Assembly: GCA_963839365.1 (NCBI GenBank)
Contig: CAWIUT010000005.1
Coordinates: forward strand, 186,001 to 250,000
From: DASSKA01 sp963839365
GTDB lineage: Bacteria; Actinomycetota; Actinomycetes; Propionibacteriales; Nocardioidaceae
Direction: 5' to 3'
Length of the DNA stretch: 64,000 nt
The first letter of the stretch is position 1, and every line of letters starts with the position of its first letter. A program made the position numbers and the translations under genes. Under the pieces are notes generated by a model. It ran no database searches. It had not been told where the DNA came from and was given only the letters and a program-made list of their open reading frames with translations. Below, in pieces: positions 8,799-20,617 of this stretch.

Positions 8799-9661
8799 TC
8801 CCGCCCCAGGTCGCGGTGCATCGGCCGGGCGTCCAGGCCACGGCTGCGCAGCCGGGAGGCGATCTCCTCGGTCATCGCCACGCTGCGGTGCTTCCCGCCG
8901 GTGCAGCCGATCGCCACGGTCATGAAGCGCTTGCCCTCACGCAGGTAACCCTCCGCGACGGTCTCGATGAGTCCGACGTACTGGTCGATGAACTCCTTGG
9001 CCTCGGGCCGGTTCTTCACGTAGTCGGCGACCTCCCGGTCACGGCCGGACAGCTGGCGCAGAGCCGGGACCCAGTGAGGGTTCGGCAGGAACCGCATGTC
9101 GGCCACCAGGTCGGCGTCGACCGGGATGCCGTACTTGAACCCGAAGCTCACGACCGTGGCGCGCAGCGAGGTGGTCCTCGAGGTGCCGAACGCCTCGGCG
9201 ACCTGGTCGGTGAGCTGGTGCGGGTTGAGGCCTGAGGTGTCGATGACCAGGTCGGCGTCGCCGCGCAACGGTGCCAGCACCTGTCGCTCGCGTTGCAGAC
9301 CGTCCAGCAGCCGGCCCCCGGCCTGCAGCGGGTGCGGACGACGGGCGGCCTCCTGCCGGCGCACCAGCACGTCGTCCTTGGCCTCCAGGAACAGCAGCGT
9401 GGTCTGCCGTCCCGTGGTGCCCTGGGCGAGCACTTCCTGCAGGGACGCGAAGAACGAGCCGGAGCGTACGTCGACGACCACCGCGATCGGCTGCAGCGGC
9501 CCCTGGGACTCGTCGACGAGTCCCACCACGTCGGGGACCAGCTGCGGAGGCAGGTTGTCGACCACGAAGAACCCGAGGTCCTCCAGCTCCTTGGCGGCCG
9601 TGCTGCGCCCGGCCCCGGTCATCCCGGTGACCACGACCAGCTGTCCGCGGTTGTCGCTCAT
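8795..9661 (-). CDS. rapZ: RapZ-family P-loop nucleotide-binding protein
   Basis: 288-residue RapZ/YvcJ protein. The Walker A loop GMTGAGRSTAAKELEDLG is at residues 14-31 and is followed by VVDNLPPQLV; the C-terminal domain carries IGCTGGKHRSVAMTEEIA. In E. coli RapZ is an RNA-binding adaptor for GlmZ/GlmY; in Gram-positives the role is less clear but linked to cell wall precursor metabolism. ATGA overlaps at both ends tie it to uvrC and yvcK. Confidence 0.94.
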   Translation of the reverse strand: MSDNRGQLVVVTGMTGAGRSTAAKELEDLGFFVVDNLPPQLVPDVVGLVDESQGPLQPIAVVVDVRSGSFFASLQEVLAQGTTGRQTTLLFLEAKDDVLVRRQEAARRPHPLQAGGRLLDGLQRERQVLAPLRGDADLVIDTSGLNPHQLTDQVAEAFGTSRTTSLRATVVSFGFKYGIPVDADLVADMRFLPNPHWVPALRQLSGRDREVADYVKNRPEAKEFIDQYVGLIETVAEGYLREGKRFMTVAIGCTGGKHRSVAMTEEIASRLRSRGLDARPMHRDLGRE

Positions 9662-11619
9662 GGCTGCTCCTCGATCTCCCCGGTCGCGGTGTTCACCGTC
9701 GCCGGACCCGGCTGCTGCTTGTCCGCCAGAGCGGCGACGATCGCCTCGGCGGTCCGCGGGCCGATCCCGGGCACCTCGGCGATCTCCTCAACTGTGGCAG
9801 CCCGCAGCCGCTTCAGGGAGCCGAACCGGCGCAGCACGGTCTTGCGCCGGACCTCCCCCAGGCCTGTCACCTCGTCGAGGACGCTCTCCACCATGCTCTT
9901 GGAGCGACGGGACCGGTGATGGGTGATCGCGAACCGGTGCGCCTCGTCGCGCAGCCGCTGCAGCAGGTACAGCGCCTCGCTGGTGCGGGGCAGGATCACC
10001 GGGTCCTCGCGACCGGGCAGCCACACCTCCTCCAGCCGCTTGGCCAGCCCGCACACGGGGATGTCATCGATGCCGAGCTCGTCGAGGGCCCGCTGGGCCG
10101 CCGCGACCTGCGGCGGACCGCCGTCCACGACGACCAGCCCCGGGGCGTAGGCGAACTTCTTGGCCCGACCGGTGTCAGGGTCCACGAGCATGTCGATCTC
10201 CGGGGTCTCCGCACGCTCGTCCAGCAGCCGCTTGAACCGGCGGGTGATCACCTCGTGCATGGACGCGACATCATTGGCGCCGCTCTGGCCGCCAACTGTG
10301 CGGACCACGAACCGGCGGTACTCGCTCTTGCGGGCCAGCCCGTCCTCGAACACCACCATCGAGCCGACCACCTCGGTGCCTTGGAGGTTGGAGATGTCGT
10401 AGCACTCCATCCGCAGCGGAGCCTCGGGCAGCTCCAGGGCCTGCTGGATCTCCTCGAGGGCCCGGCTGCGGGTGGTCAGGTCGCTGGCCCGCTTGGTCTT
10501 GTGCAGCGCAAGAGCCTGCTTGGCGTTGCGGGCCACGGTCTCCTGCAGCGCCTTCTTGTCCCCTCGCTGCGGCACGCGCACCCGCACCCGGGACCCGCGC
10601 AGGTCGCACAGCCACTGCTCCAGCGCGGCCAGGTCCTCGGGCACAGCGGGCACGAGCACCTCGCGGGGGATCGCGTCGCCGACCTCCCCGTCGTACAGCT
10701 GCTGCAGGAACCGCTCCACGAGCTCCCCGGTGCCGGCGTCGTCGGTGATCTCGGCGACCCAGCCGCGCTGGCCGCGGATGCGCCCGCCCCGCACGTAGAA
10801 GATCTGCACCGCGACCTCGAGTGGGTCCTCGGCGAACGCGACCACGTCGGCGTCGGTGCCGTCGCCGAGCACCACCGCCTGCTTCTCCATGGCCCGGTTC
10901 AGCGCGCCGATGTCGTCGCGGAGCCGCGCCGCGCGCTCGAAGTCCAGGTCGGCGGACGCGGCGTACATCTCCTTCTCCAGCCGTTTCACGAAGCCGGTGG
11001 TCTGGCCGGCCATGAAGTCGCAGAAGTCGTCGACGATGTCCCGGTGCTCCTCCTCGCTCACCCGACCGACGCACGGTGCCGCGCACTTGCCGATGTAGCC
11101 GAGCAGGCACGGCCGGCCGATCTGCGCGGACCGCTTGAACACCCCGTTGGAGCACGACCGCATCGGGAACACCCGCAGCAGCAGGTCCACGGTCTCCCGG
11201 ATCGCCCAGGCGTGCGAGTAGGGGCCGAAGTAGCGCACCCCTTTCTTCTTCGCGCCACGCCCCACCATCACCCGGGGGTACTGCTCGTTCACGGTGACCG
11301 CGAGCCACGGGTAGGACTTGTCGTCGCGGTACTTGACGTTGAACCGGGGGTCGTACTCCTTGATCCAGGAGTACTCCAGCTGGAGCGCCTCCACCTCGGT
11401 GTTCACCACGGTCCACTCGACCGAGGCGGCGCTGGTGACCATGGTGGCGGTGCGAGGGTGCAGGTGGGCGATGTCCTGGAAGTAGGACGTCAGCCGGGCC
11501 CGCAGGCTCTTCGCCTTTCCGACGTACACCACACGACCCCGCTCGTCGCGGAACCGGTAGACGCCCGGGGACGCCGGGATCGAACCCGGGGCAGGGCGGT
11601 ACGTCGACGGATCGGCCAC
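9658..11619 (-). CDS. uvrC: Excinuclease ABC subunit C
   Basis: 653-residue nucleotide excision repair nuclease that makes both incisions around a lesion bound by UvrB. Domains in order: GIY-YIG-type 3' nuclease (SPGVYRFRDERGRVVYVGKAKSLRARL, residues about 17-45), Cys-containing segment, UVR helix pair (about 205-245), RNase H-like 5' nuclease (MECYDISNLQGTEVVGSMVVFEDG, then VVDGGPPQVAAA), and tandem helix-hairpin-helix (about 585-640). First gene of uvrC-rapZ-yvcK-whiA; divergent from the GDP-mannose gene with a 75-bp gap. Confidence 0.96.
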   Translation of the reverse strand: MADPSTYRPAPGSIPASPGVYRFRDERGRVVYVGKAKSLRARLTSYFQDIAHLHPRTATMVTSAASVEWTVVNTEVEALQLEYSWIKEYDPRFNVKYRDDKSYPWLAVTVNEQYPRVMVGRGAKKKGVRYFGPYSHAWAIRETVDLLLRVFPMRSCSNGVFKRSAQIGRPCLLGYIGKCAAPCVGRVSEEEHRDIVDDFCDFMAGQTTGFVKRLEKEMYAASADLDFERAARLRDDIGALNRAMEKQAVVLGDGTDADVVAFAEDPLEVAVQIFYVRGGRIRGQRGWVAEITDDAGTGELVERFLQQLYDGEVGDAIPREVLVPAVPEDLAALEQWLCDLRGSRVRVRVPQRGDKKALQETVARNAKQALALHKTKRASDLTTRSRALEEIQQALELPEAPLRMECYDISNLQGTEVVGSMVVFEDGLARKSEYRRFVVRTVGGQSGANDVASMHEVITRRFKRLLDERAETPEIDMLVDPDTGRAKKFAYAPGLVVVDGGPPQVAAAQRALDELGIDDIPVCGLAKRLEEVWLPGREDPVILPRTSEALYLLQRLRDEAHRFAITHHRSRRSKSMVESVLDEVTGLGEVRRKTVLRRFGSLKRLRAATVEEIAEVPGIGPRTAEAIVAALADKQQPGPATVNTATGEIEEQP

Positions 11620-11694
11620 CGTCCAACCCTACGTGGCGGGTGTCCCCTGTCCCGGAGGACCGCTACGGTGGTGGCCACTGAAAGGGGGAGCCCG

Positions 11695-13209
11695 ATGTCG
11701 CAAGGGTCCGAGGGCCGTGTGGTGGTGCCGGTGATCCTTTCCGGAGGCACCGGCACCCGGCTGTGGCCGTTGTCCCGGGAGCTGTACCCCAAGCAGCTGC
11801 TGCCGCTGCTGTCGGAGGTCAGCCTCCTGCAGCAGACCGCGTGGCGGGTCCGCGGTGCCGGCTTCGCCCCACCGATGGTGGTGTGCAGCGCCGAGCACCG
11901 TTTCGTGATCGCCGAGCAGCTGCGCAGCCTGGGCATCCAGCCCTCCGCCATCGTGCTCGAGCCCTCGCCCAGGGACACCGCCCCGGCACTGGCCGCCGCC
12001 GCGGAGCTGGTGGCGGCTCGCGACCCCGAGGCGCTGATGCTGGTGCTGCCCTCCGACCACGCCGTGGAGGACCCCGAGGCGTTCCGGGAGGCGGTCGCCT
12101 CTGCCGCGACGGTGGCGGGGGCCGGGCACCTGGTCACCTTCGGTATGGCCCCCCGGTCGGCGGAGACCGGCTTCGGCTACATCAAGCAGGGCAAGGCGCT
12201 CCCCGACCTGCCGGGGTTCGGCATCGAGCGTTTTGTCGAGAAGCCGGACGCGCAGTCCGCCAAGCGGTTCGTCTCCTCCGGGCACTGGTGGTGGAACAGC
12301 GGGATGTTCGTGTTCCCGCCCCGGCTCTTCCTCGAGGAGCTGTCCGGGCTCGAGCCGCTGCTCGCCAAGCACGTCGCGGACTCGGTGTCCCGGGCCCGGC
12401 CGGACCTGGACTTCCTGCGCCTGGAGGAGGGCAGCTTCACGGCGGCCCCCGCCATCTCCGTGGACCACGCGGTGATGGAGCACACCAAGCGCGCGGCCGT
12501 GGTGCCCGCCGACTTCGGCTGGAGCGACGTGGGCAGCTGGTCAGCGCTGTGGGAGATGGGCGAGCGTGACGAGTCGCAGAACGTGATCCTCGGTGACGTG
12601 ATCACCGACGACGCGGCCGGCTGCTACCTGCGCAGCGACGGTCCCCTGGTGGCCGCGCTGGGGCTGCGGGACACCGTGGTGGTGGCCACGACCGACGCCG
12701 TGCTGGTGGCCGACCGCGGCCGCGACCAGCAGGTGAAGGCGATCGTGCAGCGGCTGAAGAAGCAGGGCCGTGACGAGGCGATCACCCACAGGCTGGTCTA
12801 CCGGCCGTGGGGCTCCTACGAGGGGATCGACGCCGGGCCCGGCTACCAGGTCAAACACATCACGGTGAAGCCCGGCCACCAGCTGTCCCTGCAACGGCAC
12901 GCGCACCGCTCCGAGCACTGGGTGGTGATCAGCGGCGTGGCCGAGGTGACCCGCGGCAAGCAGGTGCTCACCCTCCGGGAGCAGATGTCGTGCGACGTGC
13001 CGGTGGGCGTGGATCACCGGCTCGCCAACCCGGGGCCGGAGATGCTCCACCTGATCGAGGTGCAGACCGGCGGCTACCTCGGCGAGGACGACATCGTGCG
13101 CCTCGACGACGTGTACGGCCGCGGTGCAGAGCCGGCCAGGCCCCCTGCGTCGGCGAAGAAGTCCCGTGTCAGCCGGGGACGATCTCGCCGTTCTCGACCG
13201 CGATCTTGA
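11695..13209 (+). CDS. manC: Mannose-1-phosphate guanylyltransferase / mannose-6-phosphate isomerase
   Basis: 504-residue bifunctional enzyme of the ManC/XanB/AlgA type. It makes GDP-mannose for surface polysaccharides and glycolipids. The N-terminal nucleotidyltransferase has SGGTGTRLWPLSRELYPKQ and RFVEKP; the C-terminal type II phosphomannose isomerase cupin has PWGSYEGIDAGPGYQVKH, HAHRSEHWVV and the closing GEDDIVRLDDVYGR. ATG at 11695 follows AAAGGGGGAG. About 25 basic residues (AKKSRVSRGRSRRSRPRS) extend past the usual end and overlap the 3' end of the Rieske gene by 41 bases on the other strand. Confidence 0.93.
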   Translation: MSQGSEGRVVVPVILSGGTGTRLWPLSRELYPKQLLPLLSEVSLLQQTAWRVRGAGFAPPMVVCSAEHRFVIAEQLRSLGIQPSAIVLEPSPRDTAPALAAAAELVAARDPEALMLVLPSDHAVEDPEAFREAVASAATVAGAGHLVTFGMAPRSAETGFGYIKQGKALPDLPGFGIERFVEKPDAQSAKRFVSSGHWWWNSGMFVFPPRLFLEELSGLEPLLAKHVADSVSRARPDLDFLRLEEGSFTAAPAISVDHAVMEHTKRAAVVPADFGWSDVGSWSALWEMGERDESQNVILGDVITDDAAGCYLRSDGPLVAALGLRDTVVVATTDAVLVADRGRDQQVKAIVQRLKKQGRDEAITHRLVYRPWGSYEGIDAGPGYQVKHITVKPGHQLSLQRHAHRSEHWVVISGVAEVTRGKQVLTLREQMSCDVPVGVDHRLANPGPEMLHLIEVQTGGYLGEDDIVRLDDVYGRGAEPARPPASAKKSRVSRGRSRRSRPRS

Positions 13210-13603
13210 CCTTCGGCAGCGCCACCGTCGCGGGGCCACGCACCACCGAGCCGTCCTTGATGGAGAACTCGCTGCCGTGGCAGGGACAGATGATCACACC
13301 GTGCTGGACCATGGTCACCAGGCACTGCATGTGCGTGCACACCGCCGAGAACGCCTGGTAGTCGTCCCGCTTCGGCTGGGTGACCACGATCTCCTTGTCG
13401 GCCAGGATCTTGCCGGCACCCAGGGGGACCTGGGAGGCGCTGACCAACGGGCCGTGCGGATGTGGTCGCGGCTGCTGGGTCGTGCTCGGGGTGCTCGACC
13501 CGCACGCCGCCACGAGCGGCAGAGCCAGGCCGGCAACCGCCCCGCCACGCAGCACCGCCCGGCGGCTCGGGCAACCGGCTGGCTCGTCCTGGTCGCGCTC
13601 CAT
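13169..13603 (-). CDS. Tat-exported Rieske [2Fe-2S] lipoprotein
   Basis: 144-residue protein. The N-terminus has a twin-arginine motif (SRRAVLRGG) followed by a hydrophobic stretch ending in a lipobox (LVAAC), so it is predicted to be folded in the cytoplasm, exported by Tat and lipid-anchored outside. The cluster ligands are in CTHMQC (Cys, His) and CPCHGSEF (Cys, His). It is a stand-alone Rieske domain, not part of a qcr operon, so its partner is unknown. Its 3' end overlaps manC in a convergent arrangement. Confidence 0.9.
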   Translation of the reverse strand: MERDQDEPAGCPSRRAVLRGGAVAGLALPLVAACGSSTPSTTQQPRPHPHGPLVSASQVPLGAGKILADKEIVVTQPKRDDYQAFSAVCTHMQCLVTMVQHGVIICPCHGSEFSIKDGSVVRGPATVALPKVKIAVENGEIVPG

Positions 13604-13658
13604 GCGGCGACCGTAGCCAGCCGGACTGAGATTCTCCTGAACCGGGGGGACCGGACGG

Positions 13659-16619
<2,961 letters not shown>

Positions 16620-16661
16620 TACGGTTCTCTCTGCTCGCTCATGAGGCTTCCGTCTCGCTCT

Positions 16662-16677
16662 TCGAACAAACGTTCGC
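16662..16677. promoter_or_regulatory. LexA (SOS) box upstream of uvrA
   Basis: TCGAAC-AAAC-GTTCGC matches the actinobacterial/Bacillus-type SOS box (CGAAC-N4-GTTCG) with both half-sites intact. It lies 43 bases upstream of the uvrA GTG start, as expected for LexA repression of uvrA. Prediction from sequence only. Confidence 0.75.
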
Positions 16678-16686
16678 CATCCTAGT

Positions 16687-16718
16687 GGTGTGGCGCAAGC
16701 CGCCACACCGGTGGTGTG
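16687..16718. promoter_or_regulatory. Interleaved inverted repeats before the maleylpyruvate isomerase homologue
   Basis: Two overlapping palindromes share a middle arm: GGTGTGGC (16687-16694) with GCCACACC (16702-16709), and CACACC (16704-16709) with GGTGTG (16713-16718). The second pair covers the GTG at 16716. It could be a repressor operator with three half-sites or two exclusive RNA hairpins that gate the start. Confidence 0.4.
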
Positions 16719-17453
16719 ATGGGCCACATGACCCCTTCGCACCCAGTGTCACAGTCGGGGCCGCCGTCGCTGGACGCGCTGGAGGCCGCCACCTCACGCT
16801 ATCTGGACGCACTGACAGCTCTCGACGACGACGCCATGCGGGCACCCTCGCTGCTGGCCGGCTGGTCCCGGGGGCACGTGGTCACCCACCTGGCGCGCAA
16901 CGCGGACGCGATGGTGAACGTGCTGACCGGCGTCCGGCAGGGCGAGGTCCGTGCCATGTACCCGTCCCAGGAACAACGCAATACCGACATTGATTCCGGA
17001 GCCGTGCGGAGCTGCGAGGAGCTGTGCACCGAGGCGCGGACCACGTGCCTCGCGGTGCTCGAGGCGGCCCGGGCGGTGGGTCCGGAGCAGTGGGACTCGC
17101 CGGTGCGTCGGACCCCGGGCGCGGAGACCTTCCCGGTCCGGAACATCCCCTCCTCCCGACTGCTCGAGCTGGAGGTGCACCACGCGGACCTCGCCATCGG
17201 CTACTCGTGGCAGGACTGGGACGGCGCGTTCGCGGATGCGGTGGTCACCCGGATCCAGGGCGAGCGGACCCAGGAGCCCTCGGCGGTGCTCCGCTCCACC
17301 GACACCGACGGGCTGTGGAAGATCGGCCCCGGGCAGGGGCCGGAGGTCAGCGGGCCGGCCGCCGCGCTGGCCTGGTGGCTGCTCGGCCGCGGAGAGGGCG
17401 CCGGGCTAGTGTCGTCGGCGGGCACTGTTCCCGAGCTGACCCGGTGGAGGTGA
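16716..17453 (+). CDS. Mycothiol-dependent maleylpyruvate isomerase family protein
   Basis: About 240 residues. The N-terminal DinB-like four-helix domain has the typical LLAGWSRGHVVTHLARNADA (metal-binding His positions), and the C-terminal part ends in a sterol-carrier-like region (WWLLGRGEGAGL). The family uses mycothiol as cofactor; the defined member isomerises maleylpyruvate in the gentisate pathway. No gentisate genes are nearby, so the substrate here is unknown. GTG 16716, ATG 16719 and ATG 16728 are all possible starts. One base separates its stop from the ATG of the MBL hydrolase, so the two are likely co-transcribed. Confidence 0.85.
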   Translation: MMGHMTPSHPVSQSGPPSLDALEAATSRYLDALTALDDDAMRAPSLLAGWSRGHVVTHLARNADAMVNVLTGVRQGEVRAMYPSQEQRNTDIDSGAVRSCEELCTEARTTCLAVLEAARAVGPEQWDSPVRRTPGAETFPVRNIPSSRLLELEVHHADLAIGYSWQDWDGAFADAVVTRIQGERTQEPSAVLRSTDTDGLWKIGPGQGPEVSGPAAALAWWLLGRGEGAGLVSSAGTVPELTRWR

Positions 17454-17454
17454 G

Positions 17455-18108
17455 ATGACCTACAGGGGCAAGGTGCAGCCCGGCGGCCCGGCCGACGTGC
17501 GCGAGCTGGCCGACCTGACGATCACGAAGCTGGCCGTGGGGCCGATGGACAACAACGCCTACCTGTTGCGCTGCCAGCGCACCGACGAGCAGCTGCTGGT
17601 CGACGCCGCCGCCGAGCCGGACCGGCTGCTGTCGATGATCGGGTCGGACGGGCTGGTGCGGGTGGTCACCACCCATCGGCACCGGGACCACTGGGGCGCG
17701 CTCGCGGCGGTGGTCGACGTCACCGGTGCGGAGACGGTGGCCGGCGCCGACGACGCCGACGAGATCCCGGTGCCGACCGGTCGCCGGGTGCACCACGGCG
17801 ACACCGTGATGGTCGGCGAGTGCCCGCTCGAGGTGATCCACCTGGTCGGTCACACCCCCGGCTCCATCGCTCTGCTGTACGACGACCCGGCCGGCACCCC
17901 GCACCTGTTCACCGGGGACTCGCTGTTCCCCGGCGGAGTCGGCAAGACCTGGTCCGAGAAGGACTTCGCCACCCTGGTCGAGGAGGTCAGCACCAAGGTG
18001 TTCGACCGGCTTCCGGACGAGACCTGGTTCTACCCCGGCCACGGGGACGACTCGGACCTGGGACGGGAGCGGCCGCACCTGGCCGAGTGGCGCGAGCGCG
18101 GCTGGTAG
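17455..18108 (+). CDS. MBL-fold metallohydrolase (glyoxalase II-like)
   Basis: 217-residue metallo-beta-lactamase-fold hydrolase. The zinc motif is THRHRDHWGALA (HxHxDH type), followed by HLVGHTPGSIALLY, FTGDSLFPGGVG with the bridging Asp, and the last His in WFYPGHGDDSDLG. Closest in pattern to hydroxyacylglutathione hydrolase-like enzymes; with the mycothiol-dependent neighbour upstream it may act on a mycothiol thioester, which is inference. It ends exactly one base before the convergent MFS gene. Confidence 0.88.
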   Translation: MTYRGKVQPGGPADVRELADLTITKLAVGPMDNNAYLLRCQRTDEQLLVDAAAEPDRLLSMIGSDGLVRVVTTHRHRDHWGALAAVVDVTGAETVAGADDADEIPVPTGRRVHHGDTVMVGECPLEVIHLVGHTPGSIALLYDDPAGTPHLFTGDSLFPGGVGKTWSEKDFATLVEEVSTKVFDRLPDETWFYPGHGDDSDLGRERPHLAEWRERGW

Positions 18109-19644
18109 TCACCCGGCGAGCTCGGAGCCGACCGGGGCCTGCTGCTCGTCGGCGTGCAGCGGGAACCGGCGCGGCACCAGGAGCAGCAGCAGCACGGTGA
18201 TCACCCCGGCGGCCAGGAGCCCGAGGAACACAGCGTGGGTGGACGCGTTGAGCGCCGACCGCATGAACGTCTCCGCGGCCCCGCTGACGTGGCCCTGCAG
18301 CGCCCGGCTGACCTGGTCGACGCTGCCGGGCACCTGCCCCTTCACCTCCGGCGGCGCGGAGCGCAGCCGGTCCAGCAGCACCGCGTTGGTCACCGCGCCG
18401 AACACCGCCGCACCCAGGCTCTGGCCCAGGAACCGGGAGAACATCGCGCCGCCGGTGACCACCCCGCGGCGTCCCCAGTCCACCGTGGACTGCAGGCCGA
18501 CGATCAGCGCCGAGGTGATCAGCCCCATCCCGGCGCCCATCAGCAGGGCCCCCAGCACCGGCTGCCACACCGGGGCGTCCAGCCCCATCTGTGCGAACAC
18601 GGAGCCGGCCGCGACCGTGAACCCGCCGCCGACCAGCGCGGTGTCGCGGAACCCGATCCGCAGGTACAGCCGGCTGGACAGGCCGGAGGCCAGCGGCCAG
18701 GACATGCTCATCACCGCGAGGACGAACCCGGCGGCGACCGGGCCCAGCCCGAGCACCGACTGGGCCCAGGTGGGCAGGAACGTGGACAGCCCGATGACCA
18801 GCAGCCCGGAGAACGCGGTGGCGGCGTAGGAGCCGGCGGTCAGCCGCTGCGACCACAGCCACGGCGGCATCACCGGCTCGGCGGCCCGGCGCTCCACCAT
18901 CACGGCCGCGGCGGCGGCGGCCGCGGCGCCCACGAACACCAGCACGCTCGGGGCCGACCCCCAGGCCCATGCGGTGCCACCCTGGAGCAGCCCGAAGACG
19001 AGCAGCCCGCCCGCGGCGAGCAGCAGAGCGGCCCCGGCGTAGTCGATGCGGTGACTGCGGCGCACCACGTCCTCGTGCAGGTCCCGCACGATGAGGAACA
19101 GCGCGACGGCGCCGATCGGCAGGTTGACCAGGAAGATCCACCGCCAGGACGCGTACTCGGCGAACCCGCCGCCGAGCGCGGGTGCGACCACGGCGGAGAT
19201 CCCCCACACCGAGGACAGGTAGCCCTGCACCCGGCCGCGCTCCCGCACGTCGTACAGGTCACCGGCCACCGTGTTCACGGTCGCCCCGATGGAGCCGGCA
19301 CCCAGGCCCTGCAGGCCTCGGAAGCAGATCAGCGTGACCATGTTCCAGGAGGCAGCGGACAACGCCGAGCCGAGCAGGAACACCAGGGCCCCGACGACAA
19401 GGACCGGCTTGCGGCCGTAGAGGTCGGCCAGCTTGCCGTAGACCGGGATGGTCACCGTCTGGGCCAGCAGGTACACCGAGAAGACCCAGCCGACCAGGGA
19501 GAACCCGCCGAGGTCGCCGACCACCTGCGGGATCGCGGTGGCCACGATGGTGGTGTCCATGGCGATCAGCGCCATGGTCATCATCAGCGCGACCAGGATG
19601 CGGGTCCGGTGGTCGCGGGGGCGCCGACTGGCACGAGGGGTCAT
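18109..19644 (-). CDS. MFS multidrug exporter, DHA2 (EmrB/QacA) family
   Basis: 511-residue proton-coupled drug exporter, about 14 membrane helices. Motif A-like GKLADLYGRKPVLVVG follows the second helix, motif C-like GPLLGG-type region appears as ALGGGFAEYASWRWIFLVNLPIG, and the N-terminus has the DHA2 signature ALIAMDTTIVATAIPQVVGDLGG. ATG at 19644 was chosen because the first helix begins about 18 residues later; the in-frame upstream sequence runs antisense through the SMP-30 gene. An inverted repeat sits three bases upstream of the start codon. Confidence 0.9.
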   Translation of the reverse strand: MTPRASRRPRDHRTRILVALMMTMALIAMDTTIVATAIPQVVGDLGGFSLVGWVFSVYLLAQTVTIPVYGKLADLYGRKPVLVVGALVFLLGSALSAASWNMVTLICFRGLQGLGAGSIGATVNTVAGDLYDVRERGRVQGYLSSVWGISAVVAPALGGGFAEYASWRWIFLVNLPIGAVALFLIVRDLHEDVVRRSHRIDYAGAALLLAAGGLLVFGLLQGGTAWAWGSAPSVLVFVGAAAAAAAAVMVERRAAEPVMPPWLWSQRLTAGSYAATAFSGLLVIGLSTFLPTWAQSVLGLGPVAAGFVLAVMSMSWPLASGLSSRLYLRIGFRDTALVGGGFTVAAGSVFAQMGLDAPVWQPVLGALLMGAGMGLITSALIVGLQSTVDWGRRGVVTGGAMFSRFLGQSLGAAVFGAVTNAVLLDRLRSAPPEVKGQVPGSVDQVSRALQGHVSGAAETFMRSALNASTHAVFLGLLAAGVITVLLLLLVPRRFPLHADEQQAPVGSELAG

Positions 19645-19646
19645 AG

Positions 19647-19660
19647 GTTGATCACTCAAC
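19647..19660. promoter_or_regulatory. Candidate operator upstream of MFS exporter
   Basis: Inverted repeat GTTGA-TCAC-TCAAC in the 85-bp gap between the divergent MFS and SMP-30 genes, three bases upstream of the MFS ATG. TTGA-N4-TCAA sites are typical for MarR-family repressors of exporters, but no such regulator gene is adjacent, so the ligand and regulator are unknown. Confidence 0.4.
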
Positions 19661-19728
19661 GAGTTTACGGCTCTCGAGCCCCGGCCGCCCGGCCCTCGAC
19701 CGAGGGCCGGACCGCCTAGGGTGAGGCC

Positions 19729-20586
19729 ATGCATGCCGAACAGGTCACGGACCCGGTCGCCCAGCACGGTGAGGGTCCCTGCTGGTGGGACGGCTGGGGC
19801 GGACTGAAGTACGTCGACCTCGGCGCCGGCGACGTGCTGTCGCTGCAGCCGGACGGCTCGGTGACCCGCACCCACGTCGGCTCGGTCGCGGCGGCGCTCC
19901 GGCCGCGTGAGGGTGGGGGCGCGGTGGTCGCCCTGGAGCGCGGGTTCGGGCTCTGCGAGCGAGCCGACCTGTCCGACGTACGCCCGCTCGGGGAGGTGTG
20001 GTCCGACACCTCCATCCGGTTCAACGACGGCGGCTGCGACCCGGAGGGGCGGTTCTACGCCGGCACGATGGGGTACGACGAACGGCCCGGCGCGGGCCGG
20101 ATGTACCGGCTCTCCCCCGACGGATCCGGCGGTTTCGGCACCGAGACGGTGTGGCGCGAGGTGACCATCTCCAACGGGTTCGCGTTCTCGCCTGACGGGA
20201 GCCTGGCCTACTACAACGACACGCCCACCGGACGCACCGACGTGTTCGACCACGGACCCGACGGTGAGCTCACCAACCGGCGTGCGTTCTTCGAGCACGA
20301 GGGGAACCCGGACGGGCTGTGCGTGGATGCCGAGGGCTTCGTCTGGGTGGCGCTGTGGGGCGCCTCCGCGGTGCACCGGATCTCCTCCGACGGCACGCTC
20401 GACGGCATCGTGCACGTGCCCTGCACGCACGTGTCAGCCTGCACGTTCGGCGGCCCGGACCTCGGCACGCTGTACATCACCACGTCGAAGAACGGCATCC
20501 CGCCCGGCGCCGAGCCGGAGGCCGGCGCGCTGTTCGCGGTGCGCCCCGGGGTCAGGGGCCAGGCCCCGCTCCCCTTCCGCGGCTGA
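19729..20586 (+). CDS. SMP-30/gluconolactonase family protein
   Basis: 285-residue six-bladed beta-propeller of the SMP-30/regucalcin family, whose members are metal-dependent lactonases. Signatures: EGPCWWDGWGGLKYVDL (metal Glu), RFNDGGCDPEGRFYAGTMG, TISNGFAFSPDGSLAYYNDT (metal Asn) and NPDGLCVDAEGFVWVALWG (metal Asp). The likely product is a sugar lactone hydrolase; the substrate cannot be read from the sequence. Divergent from the MFS exporter and upstream of a flavin reductase. Confidence 0.9.
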   Translation: MHAEQVTDPVAQHGEGPCWWDGWGGLKYVDLGAGDVLSLQPDGSVTRTHVGSVAAALRPREGGGAVVALERGFGLCERADLSDVRPLGEVWSDTSIRFNDGGCDPEGRFYAGTMGYDERPGAGRMYRLSPDGSGGFGTETVWREVTISNGFAFSPDGSLAYYNDTPTGRTDVFDHGPDGELTNRRAFFEHEGNPDGLCVDAEGFVWVALWGASAVHRISSDGTLDGIVHVPCTHVSACTFGGPDLGTLYITTSKNGIPPGAEPEAGALFAVRPGVRGQAPLPFRG

Positions 20587-20617
20587 CCCCGCCGGCGGCG
20601 TGTGCCAGGATCGAGCG

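Noticed and set aside
9916..11694. Long open frame upstream of manC on the + strand
   Set aside because: It is antisense to uvrC, has no family features, and the real manC start is the ATG at 11695.
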